A stretch of 64,000 bases of DNA, taken from assembly GCA_947095585.1 (NCBI GenBank), contig OX352761.1, forward strand, positions 23,341,777 through 23,405,776, given 5' to 3'. Positions 53,998 through 64,000 of the stretch are shown here, one piece after another. Made by a program: the position numbers and the translations under genes. Positions within the stretch are counted from its first letter, which is position 1. Every line of letters starts with the position of its first letter. The stretch is from Nephrocerus scutellatus. Its lineage: Eukaryota > Arthropoda > Insecta > Diptera > Pipunculidae. Under the pieces are notes generated by a model. It was not told the DNA's origin. It worked only from the letters and a program-made list of their open reading frames with translations, and made no database searches.

Positions 53998-54320
53998 GTT
54001 GACCAGTAGATATCAGAGTCGATTGAATCGCAATTTATTTATTAAAGTCCTCGGTGGGACTTGCCAAACGGCGGTTTGTGTGAGGGGCTGTTCTCGGTAA
54101 ACCTTGGTTGCAAAATGTAGTACACTTTTAGTTGGGTTCCGTGCTCCAGGTCATTACTTCTTCGTTCAGCCGTTTGGGAATTATTTTGGCCTGGAGAAAA
54201 AAAAAAGAAGATAATATTTTGTAATTTTCCGTTCGGGCGCTTTTGCCGACTGAGCCAATCTAGCTAATATTTTGCTGCTGAAAAAAACGGATTTTAGTTT
54301 TACGGAATTTGGCGGAGCTA
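53998..54320. other. No gene seen
   Basis: No motif recognised; GGT/GTG-rich stretch near 54050-54110. Confidence 0.4.
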
Positions 54321-54329
54321 TTCATACGA

Positions 54330-55120
54330 TGAGTATGAAAAATTTTTGTGAGCCCCCTTATCCTGATCACTCAAAAATTGGTACAAAAAGAGCTTCCATC
54401 GCAGATACACATGTGTATAAAATTTAAAGAAATTTTTTTTACAAAATTTGTATGGGTGCCACCCGACCCCAGGGCCCAATAACTTCCACATTTTTACAAA
54501 AGATGTTGTCCATTTGAGATACACATGCGTAAAAAATTTGAAGAAAATCGGGTACTTTTTTTACAAAATTTGTATGGGTGCCCCCGGACCACAGGGCTCG
54601 AATCCAAATGTTTACAAAAAGTGTTGTCCATCGGATATATACCTACGTTCGTATAAAATTTTAACAAACCCGACCCCGGGGCCCATTCACTACCAAATAA
54701 TTAAAAAAGTGTTATCCATCGGATATACACGTGCGTATAAAATTTTAAGAAAATCAGGTATTTTTTTTATAAGATTTGTATGGGTGCCTCCCGACCCCAG
54801 GACCCGATTACTTTTACTTTTATTATTTTATTTTTACAAAAAGATGTTGTCCATTGGAGGTATACATGCGTCTAACATTTGAAGAAAATCGGGTACATTT
54901 TGTAATATATTTGTATGGGAGCCCCTCGACCCCGAGTCCTGAGTGGCCCCAAATGTTAACAGAAAGTGTTGTCATGGGACACACACATGTATGCAAAGTT
55001 TCAATAAAATCGGGCTTTAGGAAGTGGGTTAAAAACTGATCACAAGATTTGGTGTGCCAGTCCGCCAGGCAGCCAGCCAGGCAGCCAGCCATGGGCACGC
55101 GAAGTTAATATAGAGAATTT
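54330..55120 (-). mobile_element. 120-bp-repeat MITE/Helitron-like element, largest copy
   Basis: Six or so units of about 115-125 bp: aaaatttgtatgggtgcc, cgaccccagggcc, ttttacaaaaa, gttgtccat-ggatatacac, aaaatttgaagaaaatcggg. The right end contains a 4-bp-step repeat (cagccaggcagccagccagg, 55060-55092), then atgggcacgcgaagttaata and tagagaattt at 55111-55120. It corresponds in reverse orientation to 24707 and 61558. The left end is unclear. The open frames here (54448-55039) are repeat by-products. Confidence 0.78.
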
Positions 55121-55349
55121 AAAAAGAAGTACACTAAAAGCTAGAAAAGATGAACGCATTAAAAACCTGACCGAGTCATCTTTTCGAAAGCGTTGAAAAC
55201 GTTCATCTTTTCTTTTTTTTTTTAGAACATTTTTGCATATGGAGCGGTAGCTTAATAAGAGCATAAAAATAAAAACAAATGCACATATTTTTATGTAAAC
55301 GTAATAAATATTAAGTTTTTGAAAACAAAAAAACAAAACAATAAAAATT

Positions 55350-56770
55350 ATTATTATTTTTGTCGGTCGTCCAGAAGTAGGCTGTTTCTTTAGGGAAATT
55401 GTGAGAATATCTGAATTGCACTGTTCCGCAAAACTCATGCAAGTGTTGATCGCTGAAATTCCGTCTCCTGGTTTTATGGTAGCCGTGGTCATCATCTCAA
55501 CGACACTACCTTCCGAAGAAGAATCTTCGTCCTCTTCGACGTCTGAAGATATGGTCACCAGACAATCTTCATTCCACTCAGCTACTACGTCTTCGGTTAT
55601 GCCGTCTACATATGAACAGCATTTTAATGTGAGTGAAATGTATTTAGAACCAAATACTCAATGCTGAAGCCTCTGCTACTTCATAGCACGCCTCCCGCCT
55701 TATTCTGTGTTGTAAAACAGCCAGCGGAATTTCATCTTCCTCTTCTTCAACGGGTTTTAAAAGACTGTGTCAACATTTGGCAATCGTTATCGGTGTTAAT
55801 ACTTCCCAAGCCCCTTGGAGACATAATATTGCGCAATGTAAACTTTTTTAATATCTCAACAACATTTCCAGATTTGGAAGCTACATCCGCCAAAAGACTG
55901 TTCCGATAGTGTAACTTCGTTAGACGTATTGAATTATGAAATTATGATTTAGATAACTTTTGAATCGTAGAACTTACCTGTAGAACAAATTCGGAATAAA
56001 ACAATTTTTTTAAAATTGCTTTGACCATCCCTGCCGTTTTGCAGTTGGTGTATGTTATGGGAAGATCAAAATTCTTGAATTTTTTTGCCTTGCCAATTTT
56101 AATTTATGCTCTCCTGTGCTATTGGTACACATAAGGAAAGTCATGCGCTCCTTCGCAATTTTTTTTGCCAGGAGCTGATCTCTCACCATTGTGAACATAA
56201 GTTTTGTTTGTAATCAATCGCCAGTAAAGACCACTTTCATCGGCATTATAAACCTGGTCTTTAGTAATCCCGAGTTCTCTTATCTTCTCAGATAATCGTG
56301 CATGAAAAGGCTAGACTGCACTTTCATTTACGCTTAATTTTTCACTGATAATGGACAAAAGTCGGATTCCAAATCTTGCCTTGAAATTCTTCTTTATCCA
56401 ATCATCACTAGCATTAAAGGATAACCTTTCTTTGTAGATGGAATGTAGCTTTTTGGCTTTCGCTCTAATCATGTTTTCTCATATTGGGACATGTCGGTCT
56501 CGCTGCCTCAGAAACCATCTGTATAAGAGCAGCCTCCATTAATGGTATCTCACTTTTCTTAAGTGTTTCTCGATTTGCTGTTTCTGCAAGGATGACAGTT
56601 CGCGATTTTATCAGATTGCTTTAGTTTTTTATACCGCGGAGGGTTGATTTTGCAACACCAAATTTCAGCGCGAGGGACCGATACGTTGCACCATTTTTGA
56701 GATCCTCCAGAACTTCACATTTTTGTTTTAAATTTAAAAACTTAACTTTTCCTTTGACGGGTGCCATCTT
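55350..56770 (-). pseudogene. Tigger/pogo transposase (copy 2), broken
   Basis: The minus strand starts with ATG near 56767: MAPVKGKVKFLNLKQKCEVL, EDLKNGATYRSLALKFGVAK, then SNLIKSRTV, LKKSEIPLMEAALIQ and KATFHLQRK. This is the CENP-B-type DNA-binding part. The middle is frameshifted down to about 55990. The C-terminal part then follows: EILKKFTLRNIMSPRGLGSI (about 55840), EDVVAEWNEDCLVTISSD (about 55575) and the acidic VEEDEDSSSEGSVVEM to SISFAEQCNSDIL-type ending near 55410. The catalytic DDE stretch is disrupted. A possible pair of ends, cactaaaagctagaaaagatgaac-like near 55132 and its mirror near 57045, is only loosely similar. The element would have cut and pasted into TA sites. Confidence 0.82.
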
Positions 56771-57039
56771 TCCTACATGAAAAATTCACTTTGAACTAAA
56801 CGTAAAAACGAAGCGTATCGAACGCAAGTTACGGAAAGGAGAACACATAACTACAGTAGCACTAAGTCTCGTTACTTTACAGAACTACGGTTATGATACT
56901 CTAGACAAAATGAGAATATATACTAAAACAGAGCATAATAAAAGCACATGCTAAAAATAGAACAAAGGTACTTTAGAGACCGATAAAACGAAAACATATC
57001 TAAGAAAACAACGTTCCAATAAAGTTCATCTTTTAGAAC

Positions 57040-57380
57040 CCTCTAATGGTTTCATATTTTCGAATAGTTCATCTTAGTTAGCTTCTACAGTACTACTACT
57101 ACTCACAACTGGCCAAAATAATGCTGAGCTATATGATGTTCAGCATAGGTAATTTACTAATTCAATGAAGCAGATTTACTTTTATTCCACATCGTCAACG
57201 AAAGAGTTGGGTGCAAAACTCTATTAAATAACTAATACACGATCACGATCGAAGACATAGCTTTTACCGTTAAGTGATGAAATCCGTAAAGCTGGTAATT
57301 TAATTAATTAAAATGATTGAACAAATTAAATTAATTAATTAACTTATAATTAATTAAATTTGCCAAATTAGAAAAATTAC
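57040..57380. other. No gene seen; palindromic AT-rich stretch
   Basis: Contains repeated aattaattaa words (57300-57360). Nothing coding. Confidence 0.5.
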
Positions 57381-57439
57381 GTTTAGATATTCCGTTTATT
57401 TTTGTAAAAAGAAAAAAAGAAATATTTTGAACAATCGAC

Positions 57440-58060
57440 AAAAATGAAACGAAACAAGGCGCCAGCAGGATAACCGGCGAGCAGTCGCCATATTCGCACA
57501 GTCGGTTGCTGGAACGAACGTGCAAACGTTGAGTCTGACAGCGTTGCTCGGTGTGATACGGTGGTGACTCGCGGAAGCGAAAAATCACTGAAGCTCCCAT
57601 AAATAAACAACCAATACGCGCTGGGTCAGCTGAACCGCTGGAGCCAACAGCCGACAGTCAATATACGCTGCGCCGCTTCATAGGCATCGCATGCCATAGG
57701 TGGATTTCTTGTGCGCAATTTGTACCTCTTCGCGCGCGCGCGCGCTAATATCAAAATATTAAACCGAGAGAATCCAAACAAAAAAAAACATCCAACATCG
57801 AAAAAATTCCTCCACAAAGAACATGCCACTAAATAAGCCGTAAGGACATTTTGCATGTTTTAGCTGTCCTGTAAATTAGCAGAAAACAAGTTAGTTTCTG
57901 GTAGATTCGTTCGTCGTCGTCATCGTTGTAGTTGTTCTTTTTTGTGTTTGTTACTGCGTGCACAACTCAGCATCAAAGGCTTATTAGAAGGCATTTCCTG
58001 CCCGTAACCAAAAACAACTCCTGGCCAATTTTTGCACAGATAGCAGCATAACACATCAAC
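57440..58060. promoter_or_regulatory. Possible host promoter or 5' leader region
   Basis: Compared with its surroundings this stretch is richer in CG and CAG/GTC words (gcgccagcaggataaccggc, acagtcggttgctggaacga), with a (CG)n run at 57733-57747. Such composition is common at fly transcription starts. No coding exon, TATA box or defined start could be shown, so this is a guess. Confidence 0.2.
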
Positions 58061-59740
58061 AAAATTTGATAATTGTCCAATCCAATTTCACCCCACCGAT
58101 GGGCACTCTATATACCCTACCTTACCATACCAGCCGTACCATCTTTCTCAGCTAAACAGGAAAACCGCACTCACATTGCCATCATTAGAGTATTAGACCG
58201 ATGGAAATCCTGTGGTTTTTGTTGTGTTATCGGACATCAGGATGATGAAGGTAGGTATAACCAAAGTATACAATACACCATGTACCTACCTGTATGCTCG
58301 CATATATCGTACTTCGTACATGGTCTTTGTCAATGCCAGAATTGATTGATCATAATTGTAAGCTGTCCATGTCCTTTCGATTGATCCGCTTAGTGTAGAT
58401 GATGGTAGATGTGTGTGTGTGTGTGTGTGATACAGACTACACATCTATACGAATAAAACACTGCTTCCAGAGTTGTTTATGTGGCGATTATCTCGAGTGC
58501 GCCTGAGGATAGTTCCAGTTTGTGTGATGTTAGTCAATAGGTGCAACAAGTCTTTATTTTTTCGTTTGCCACCCGGTGGGCTTTATGTAATTGACCATGG
58601 AGATTAACTGAATTACTGCGCCTCTCCAAAGCCGAGTGTTGTGGAAAGAAACCAAAATGTAACAGCATCCAGTGTCGGGGTGTCGGTACCTATCAAAAAT
58701 CGGCACAAGTTGAGGGCGTAAGTATCCTTAGCTTCAGCAAGTGACATATTGTTTATTTTTCTTATGTGTCTGAAATGGTGTTACCTTTGGCCAGATATAA
58801 GTCAACTGCCTGACGTGCTGTAGAATGGAAGACTATAAGCCAAAGACCAACGTTTTAAAGTGGGTTTTTTTCACCTTGAAAGCGGTAATCTGCCAAAATA
58901 GTTACTTTAATAGAGAAACGGGAAGATCGATTCATATATTTTAGATAATATCAGAAACACTTATTATCGAATACCAATATACAAATAATCTTTTTCAGAT
59001 CAGTACGTTATCCATTATAACGTAAAATTGTATAATTCATTTTGGGGGAATTGCTATAATTACGACAGAATCAATTTCTGGTATACTATTGAGTGTATTT
59101 GTATGAAAGGAAACATTAGTATTTAGGTAATTTAGTTTTTTTTTTATTTAGTTAATATTAAATAATATTGTATATTTATTTGATAGTAATTTAGTATTAA
59201 GAAATGCACGTTACAATTAATCATTTAAAGATAATATTGAGATAACAAAATGTTCATAGGTCCGTCCGTCTGGATGGCCCAAAGGCAAATGCGATCCATT
59301 TTGATATCATGTCGCTACACTTTAATTGGCTGTGAAGGCTAGATATTTGACTTTGACTTGGTATCTTTGGAAAAGGCCGGTTTCTTCGGACATGCCCTTA
59401 AAATGAATTTGTACGGAAGAGTAAATTTTTTGCACCCACCCACCGGTAAGGGTGGTCCGATTTAGCCCTTTTTAAAAAGAACAGTTCATACATTTTAATA
59501 ATTGATACCAAATAACACCCCTCATAGTCAATACTCAGCGAAATACGCAGTTACTTAATACTACATAAAACTAATTAACAAAACAAAACTAAAAAGTAGA
59601 AACTACAATTCTCTAAAGACATCTCCCACTGCGTTTGGCACAGCAGTCCCAGCCGAGCTGTCACAAAAGCAACCCTGCGAGACCAACCATACAGAGCGCA
59701 CACAAGGCTACCGCTGCTTGTTTTTAAATCTTCTATATAC
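58061..59740. other. No gene seen
   Basis: A (GT)n microsatellite at about 58412-58430; otherwise AT-rich DNA. The frame at 58073-58345 is followed by a donor-like gaaggtaggtata (about 58247), but its sequence has no recognised content. Confidence 0.45.
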
Positions 59741-60720
59741 ATAAAATAGAGAATTTATTTGTATATTTCTATGTATATTTGTGCCTTTCTAATGCCTTGA
59801 CCAATTTCAACCAAACTTGGTACACATATTAGCTACTATCTGGAATCAAATATAGGTGGTGAGGGGGGTAGCACGTTTTTTGGCTGGGGGAGGCGTGGCA
59901 GCCGATATTAGTGCCGGACACACCGTTTTCGATATCACAGAGACGAATAATGCTGGTACTACACTTCTATGGGTGAGTTATGTAGGTATTCCCGCAGGGG
60001 GGAGGGTGATCATTATTATTGTTGATTTTATAGTTTTCGGGGTCGCTGAGTTGAATGGTGATTTTAAGACAGCTCTAGTTGGATGGGGTTGATAACTGGG
60101 GGGGAAGATGAATAGTGGTGTTTAGAAAGGTACTAGGCGACCATTTGGCGACGAATTTGGGGGTGAGGACATTGTCGCCCCTACTTCAAATTGGAAAAGG
60201 TACATTAGTACCCGTTTTTTATGGTTATATTAAATTGACATCGATTTTTGAAATCTGCCGCAGAACTAATAAATTCTATTTATCCGGCTGTTTCTCAAAA
60301 CTATCCCATTTTGAACCGGTTGCGAGAAGGGGCCATTCTTGCTACTAAAAATGGAGACACCCACGAAATAAGCAATCAAATACTTGACATGTTAATAGGC
60401 ATAGTCACTGAATATAAGTGTATAAATACCATTGTAGATACCTACTCATGAGGAAGTTAATTATCTAACTGAGTTCCTAAACTCATTTAATTCGTCTGGA
60501 TTGCCACCACATCGTCTTACAGTTTGATCTTAAATGGCGGGCAATTGAAGCGACTATCTTGACAGAAAAGGGAAAGTGTGAAACAGTTTTTTTCTTACGG
60601 ATAGCACTCATTTCGACGGATCTACCTTTTAAATTGAAGAGATTGCAATTCCCAGTAAAACTTGCGTTTTCGATCATCAATAAGTCGGACAGTTTATTAA
60701 GTACTGCAGAGTGCAGAGTA
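59740..60720 (+). pseudogene. Helitron remnant with PIF1-type helicase C-terminus
   Basis: The stretch at 59755-59850 (tttgtatatttctatgtata, then accaatttcaaccaaacttgg) has the look of a common insect repeat lead. From 60245 the frame reads KSAAELINSIYPAVSQNYPI, LNRLREGAILATKNGDTHEI, then HEEVNYLTEFLNSFNSSGLP and PHRLTV. After a deletion near 60530 it continues as ATILTEKGKCETVFLLRIAL, ISTDLPFKLKRLQFPVKLAF and INKS. These are consecutive blocks of the PIF1-type helicase part of the Helitron Rep/helicase protein, which drives rolling-circle transposition. The Rep part and the first helicase motifs are absent and frames are broken. Confidence 0.8.
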
Positions 60721-60894
60721 TAGATTTGAGATTTTTGGCTTGGGTTGACCTAAGAATTTATTTATTCTTGCTCTTGAAGGTTAAACTAAAAACATTGTAT
60801 ACAGTTTTGTTTTGTTTTTAATTAATTTTATGTATGTTTTTTTAATTTTGTTTTATAATCTTAATACTATAGATATAATTATATAAGATAGTAA

Positions 60895-61275
60895 AGCGAT
60901 AGCGACGCGCGACACGTGAAACGTTACACGTCACCGCAAGCCAAGCTTTAAAACAAGTATTTAAAAAAAAATTTACACGCGCCACACGCGACACGTGACA
61001 CGCGTCACGTCATAGCAAGCCAAGTTTTAAAACAATTACCTTTTTTTTTTTTAAAAATTTACACGCGACGCGCGACATGTCTCGTCATCGCAAGCCGAGT
61101 TTAAAAAAAGTATTTTTTTTTAAAGTTTGTACGCACGATTCGTGAAACGCGTCACGTCATCGCAAGCCAAGTTTTGAAACAAGTATTTTTTTTTTAAAAA
61201 AAAAAGTACACGCGCCACACGCCACACACGACACGCGACATGCGTCACGTCATCGCAAGCCGAGCACTAACCAAT
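60895..61275 (+). repeat. CACACGCG-rich tandem array, about four or five units of roughly 80-90 bp
   Basis: Units: acacgcgccacacgcgacac, gtgacacgcgtcacgtcatcgcaagccaag-like, then ttttaaaacaagtattttttt. The array follows the Helitron helicase relic and may be its 3' part. A short acaaacatacaaacagacaaac repeat follows at 61335-61360. Confidence 0.8.
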
Positions 61276-61557
61276 TGTTTTAAAATAAGTCCCATCAAAT
61301 TCTGACTGGTATAAGTCGCGATATACAATCGGACAAACATACAAACAGACAAACCGACACACGTACGCTAGAAAAATGTTCTTGTCCTCTGATTATTAGC
61401 TTCGCCCTTCGGACTCGCAATAATATATTTTTTAAAATAAGTTTTGTTAATAAAACTGCAATTTTACCTTATAGATAGATATCATTCTTTTTTCTACCCC
61501 TGCCTAAAAGAAGATTGGGATGAATAAATACCTAGGAAATGCCTGATAATCAGCTAG

Positions 61558-61924
61558 TTCTCTATATTTACTTCGCGTGTCCGTGGCTGGCTGGCTGGTA
61601 GAATCGAAGCGACAAATTTTCAACCCCCATCCTAAAGCCCGATTTTATTCAAACTTTGCACACATATGTATCTCCGATGACAACACTTTCTACTAAATTT
61701 GGGCCCCTCGGGATCGGGGGGCTCCCATACATATATTTTTTAAATTTTAACAGATTTTCTTTAAATTTTATACGCATGTGTATCTCCGATGGACAATCTT
61801 TTTTGTAAAAATTTGGTAGTGATCGGGCCCCGGGGTCGGAGATCACCCATACACATTTTTTTAAAGAAAAGTACCCGATTTTCTTCAAATTTTATACACA
61901 TGTGTATCTTCGATTAGAGAATTT
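61558..61924 (+). mobile_element. 120-bp-repeat MITE/Helitron-like element, compact copy
   Basis: It starts ttctctatatttacttcgcg with tgtccgtggctggctggctg. Then come a unit (caacccccatcctaaagccc), two more units (cccgattttcttcaaat, acacatgtgtatcttcga) and the end attagagaattt (61913-61924). The first seven bases are mirrored at the end. It is the cleanest copy for defining the family's boundaries. Confidence 0.8.
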
Positions 61925-61989
61925 ACCAGAAAGGCTGTTTTTTAGGGTTGAATTTCACCACACCCCAGTCGAGCCACTAGTATATGCTT

Positions 61990-62350
61990 GCTACAAGGCT
62001 AGCATGCCGGTCCTAAGGCCGGGTAAAGTAGGATAGTTTGAGGCAATGGATTAGTCCTATCCTCAGTAGAATGTATTCCTAATCCAAGGTGGATAAGCAT
62101 ACGCCGATCGATGCTTAGTCGATAGTATGCGGACTCTGAATACCTGGCGACCTAAGGTTTCAACTGGCCTTTCCATGGCATACCGGGATCTGTCATTGGT
62201 GACCTCCTTTCCCGGATACTCGTGGCGCATTATAGATTCAAGAAAAAATAATTATGAGACCAATGCATCTCAAAGCGCATCAACCTCGGGTCCTGCTATT
62301 GAGCAACCCGCTGTATCTGGCAAATGGCGATGGCAAATATGGGGTCGTTC
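61990..62350 (+). pseudogene. LINE D 5' end (leader and ORF1 start)
   Basis: Matches the reverse complement of 49620-49960: gtatgcggactctgaatacc, tcccggatactcgtggc, ccaatgcatctcaaagcgca and tcaacctcgggtcctgct. It contains the 5' leader and the first codons of ORF1 (ATG changed to caatgc context). It leaves the family near 62320. Confidence 0.75.
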
Positions 62351-62525
62351 CAACGAAGCTTGTTGTTGATATACCAATAATTGCGAGTTTTTCAGTTTCT
62401 TTGATGCAAGATCCATTCATGGATAAAGGTTGGGTGTTTAAATTACGCTTGGACAACAGAAGACAGCATTGGGTTTTGGAAGCTTTGAATTCTACTCTTT
62501 TATGTAGTCCACACCTTGTCAGAAT
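62350..62525. other. Unassigned
   Basis: Short open frame without a recognised motif (FMDKGWVFKLRLDNRRQHWV) between two LINE pieces. Confidence 0.4.
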
Positions 62526-63565
62526 TTAGCGTGCTTTACGTACGGTACGGTCCAAGTTCCACTTGCGATGAAGACAGTCGAGAGTTAAATCATATGAAAA
62601 GATAAGAGGGCTATCGTCAGCGAAAGAATGGATTGAATTAGAAATAGCGATTAGGAGATTGTTAATGAAAATGATAAAGAGTTTCACAGACAAAACAGAA
62701 CCTTGGGGAGCACATGCGTTTATGCGGCGAATATTGAATTTGAAACCGTCCAATACGACCTTAATTGAACGGTCAGAAAGGTAGTTACGAAACAAATCAA
62801 GCAGGGCCTTATCAATTCCATAGGCATTAATTTTCGAAAAAAGAGCTTGATGCCAGACTCTGTAAAATGCTTTGGAAATATGAAGTGCAACAACTTTGCT
62901 TCAACCGAATTTGTGAATAGACTGGTTCCACTTTTCAGCGAGAGAAGCCATCAGGTCACCTCTAGAACGTTGCCTACGAAAACCGTACTGTTGGTCGCTA
63001 AGGATTTCACGTTATTCAAAGTATTGCATAAGCTTACGATTGATCAGCTTTTCCATGACCTTAGAAAGTATGGATTTTATCGCAACGGAAAGAGACGACG
63101 GTCGCCTTTTTTAGAAATAGGCTGGATAAAAGCTATTTTCTAATTCCTTGGGACTATTCCAGAAGAATAAGAGAAATGAAAAAGCCTGCGCAATGGCATT
63201 GGCAAGAAAACTTTTTAAAAACTATAGCGGGAATACCATCAGGCCCAGCAGATTTATGAATGTCAAGATAATTTAATATTCTAGCCACTTGACGAGTACG
63301 AATGTAAATCAGTCCCATAGAGGATATGACTCTTGCAAGCATAGGCGGCGATAAGACGCTATCTGGTAGCGTAGAGCTATAGCTGCGAAATGTGAAGCCT
63401 TGTCTATAGAGCTGACAGTTGTGTGGGAGCGTTGGAGTTGAAGACGAGACAGTATTTTTAATTCGTTTCACGAATGACCATACATATTGAAGTATTTTTT
63501 GTCTCAGTCGAATTTATTCGTCTAAGGTAGGCATTGCAATAATTTCTGACTCGTTTAAATTTGGT
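62526..63565 (-). pseudogene. LINE A copy, minus strand: RT
   Basis: Minus strand from 63565: EN-RT linker remnant, then the frame 63471-63154 with LARVISSMGLIYIRTRQVAR, ILNYLDIHKSAGPDGIPAIV and FKK (RT entry). Broken RT blocks follow near 63130-62850 (the complement shows PISKKGDRRLFPLR-IHTF-KVMEKLI-like and KAFYRVWHQALFSK). The frame 62795-62526 then has MFRNYLSDRSIKVVLDGFKF, APQGSVLSVKLFIIFINNLL and the catalytic SFADDSPLIFS. The catalytic pair of Asp is intact, but frameshifts elsewhere disable it. It ends near 62526 after the RT core. Confidence 0.85.
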
Positions 63566-64000
63566 TCGGTTTTTTATCAATTCACTTATTATGATTGATC
63601 TGTGCAATCCTTCCATCATATCATATCATATTCTGATACTCGCTTATGCAATTCCTTCCACCGGGTACATAGCTTAAAATCCATGTTCAAATATCAGTTT
63701 AGACCGATCATTGCAAAATATCCAATTCGCTACAAATTTGCTTATTAGTTAGTTATAAATCTGAAAGAAAAATAATAAGTTTACCATTTACCTACTGAGG
63801 TCAGATCAGAGATGATCTTTTGTACCTATTTCTGTATGTACTTCCTACTACACGGCGGCCATAATTCAATTTCCGTTCGACGAAAAAGCGACTTGCGTCC
63901 ATGAACACAAAATACTTATTACGTCTAACAGTATCATTGGGTTCTCGCAGGGGTAACTATGCTTACACCACTATATTTTGCGTCTATTGTTTGATTTTCT
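63566..64000. other. No gene seen
   Basis: AT-rich DNA with no motif or repeat that I can assign up to the window end. Confidence 0.45.

Noticed and set aside
54448..55039. 144- and 87-codon frames as genes
   Set aside because: They translate the 120-bp units of a non-coding repeat family.
55661..55909. Plus-strand 82-codon open frame as a gene
   Set aside because: The minus strand at this place carries recognisable Tigger C-terminal wording; the plus frame is its shadow.
57383..57610. Minus-strand frames of 75-89 codons as a coding exon
   Set aside because: No homologous motif and low-complexity ends (Phe/Lys runs).

Overview
The window is eukaryotic, almost certainly from a fly or a close insect relative. 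Evidence: no bacterial-style gene packing; a gypsy-type endogenous retrovirus (errantivirus) with a gag-pol-env layout and a tRNA-Ser-type primer site as in the Drosophila 17.6/297 group; LOA-, Jockey- and RTE-type non-LTR retrotransposons; mariner and Tigger/pogo DNA transposons; Helitron relics; tRNA-derived SINEs; and one near-intact tRNA-Thr(AGT). No conventional host protein-coding gene could be supported. The window is a transposon-rich segment with layered nesting. Family letters used below (A to D) are mine: A = EN+RT LINE of Jockey/CR1-like type; B = LINE with a GLRQGDGLA RT motif and ATGATGATGA-like 3' tails; C = RTE-like LINE; D = LOA-like LINE with RNase H.

Layout. 1-10030: one complete Foldback-like composite element of about 10.0 kb. 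It has 32-bp terminal inverted repeats, an exact 8-bp target duplication (gaaaacta), a left array of about 32 monomers of 180 bp, two 2.28-kb near-identical inverted arms around a 181-bp spacer, and a short right array of about 5 monomers. 10250-13460: LINE B fragment, a Jockey relic interrupted by an intact 1.3-kb mariner, and a SINE. 13460-15530: unassigned. 15540-21110: LINE A, B and D remnants, with an internal 353-bp duplication and a 66-bp minisatellite of about 10 copies. 21110-22840: no gene seen. 22840-23670: truncated second copy of the Foldback-like element fused to an octamer array.

23760-34860: a LINE A copy split by a young 9.5-kb errantivirus (LTRs identical by eye, 6-bp target duplication) and by a small RTE-like insert. 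The errantivirus leader carries a Helitron/MITE-like insert and dyad-bearing repeats. 34860-41600: mostly non-coding, with minus-strand LINE B and A fragments and a tandem array. 41600-47110: SINE, RTE-like LINE C, LINE B pieces, tRNA-Thr(AGT), and a decayed mariner inside LINE B. 47110-49960: minus-strand LOA-like LINE lacking its RT core. 50140-51700: no gene seen. 51700-57040: LINE B tails, Tigger/pogo relics and a six-unit copy of the 120-bp repeat family. 57040-59700: no gene proven, although one stretch looks like a promoter or 5' leader. 59740-64000: Helitron helicase relic, CACACGCG-rich arrays, LOA 5' end and minus-strand LINE A.

How it works together. Only two elements look capable of making most of their own proteins: the mariner (transposase open end to end) and the errantivirus (pol and env open; gag cut by one in-frame TAA). 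The Foldback-like element encodes no recognisable transposase and would need one in trans. The remaining families are truncated or frameshifted and record successive insertions.
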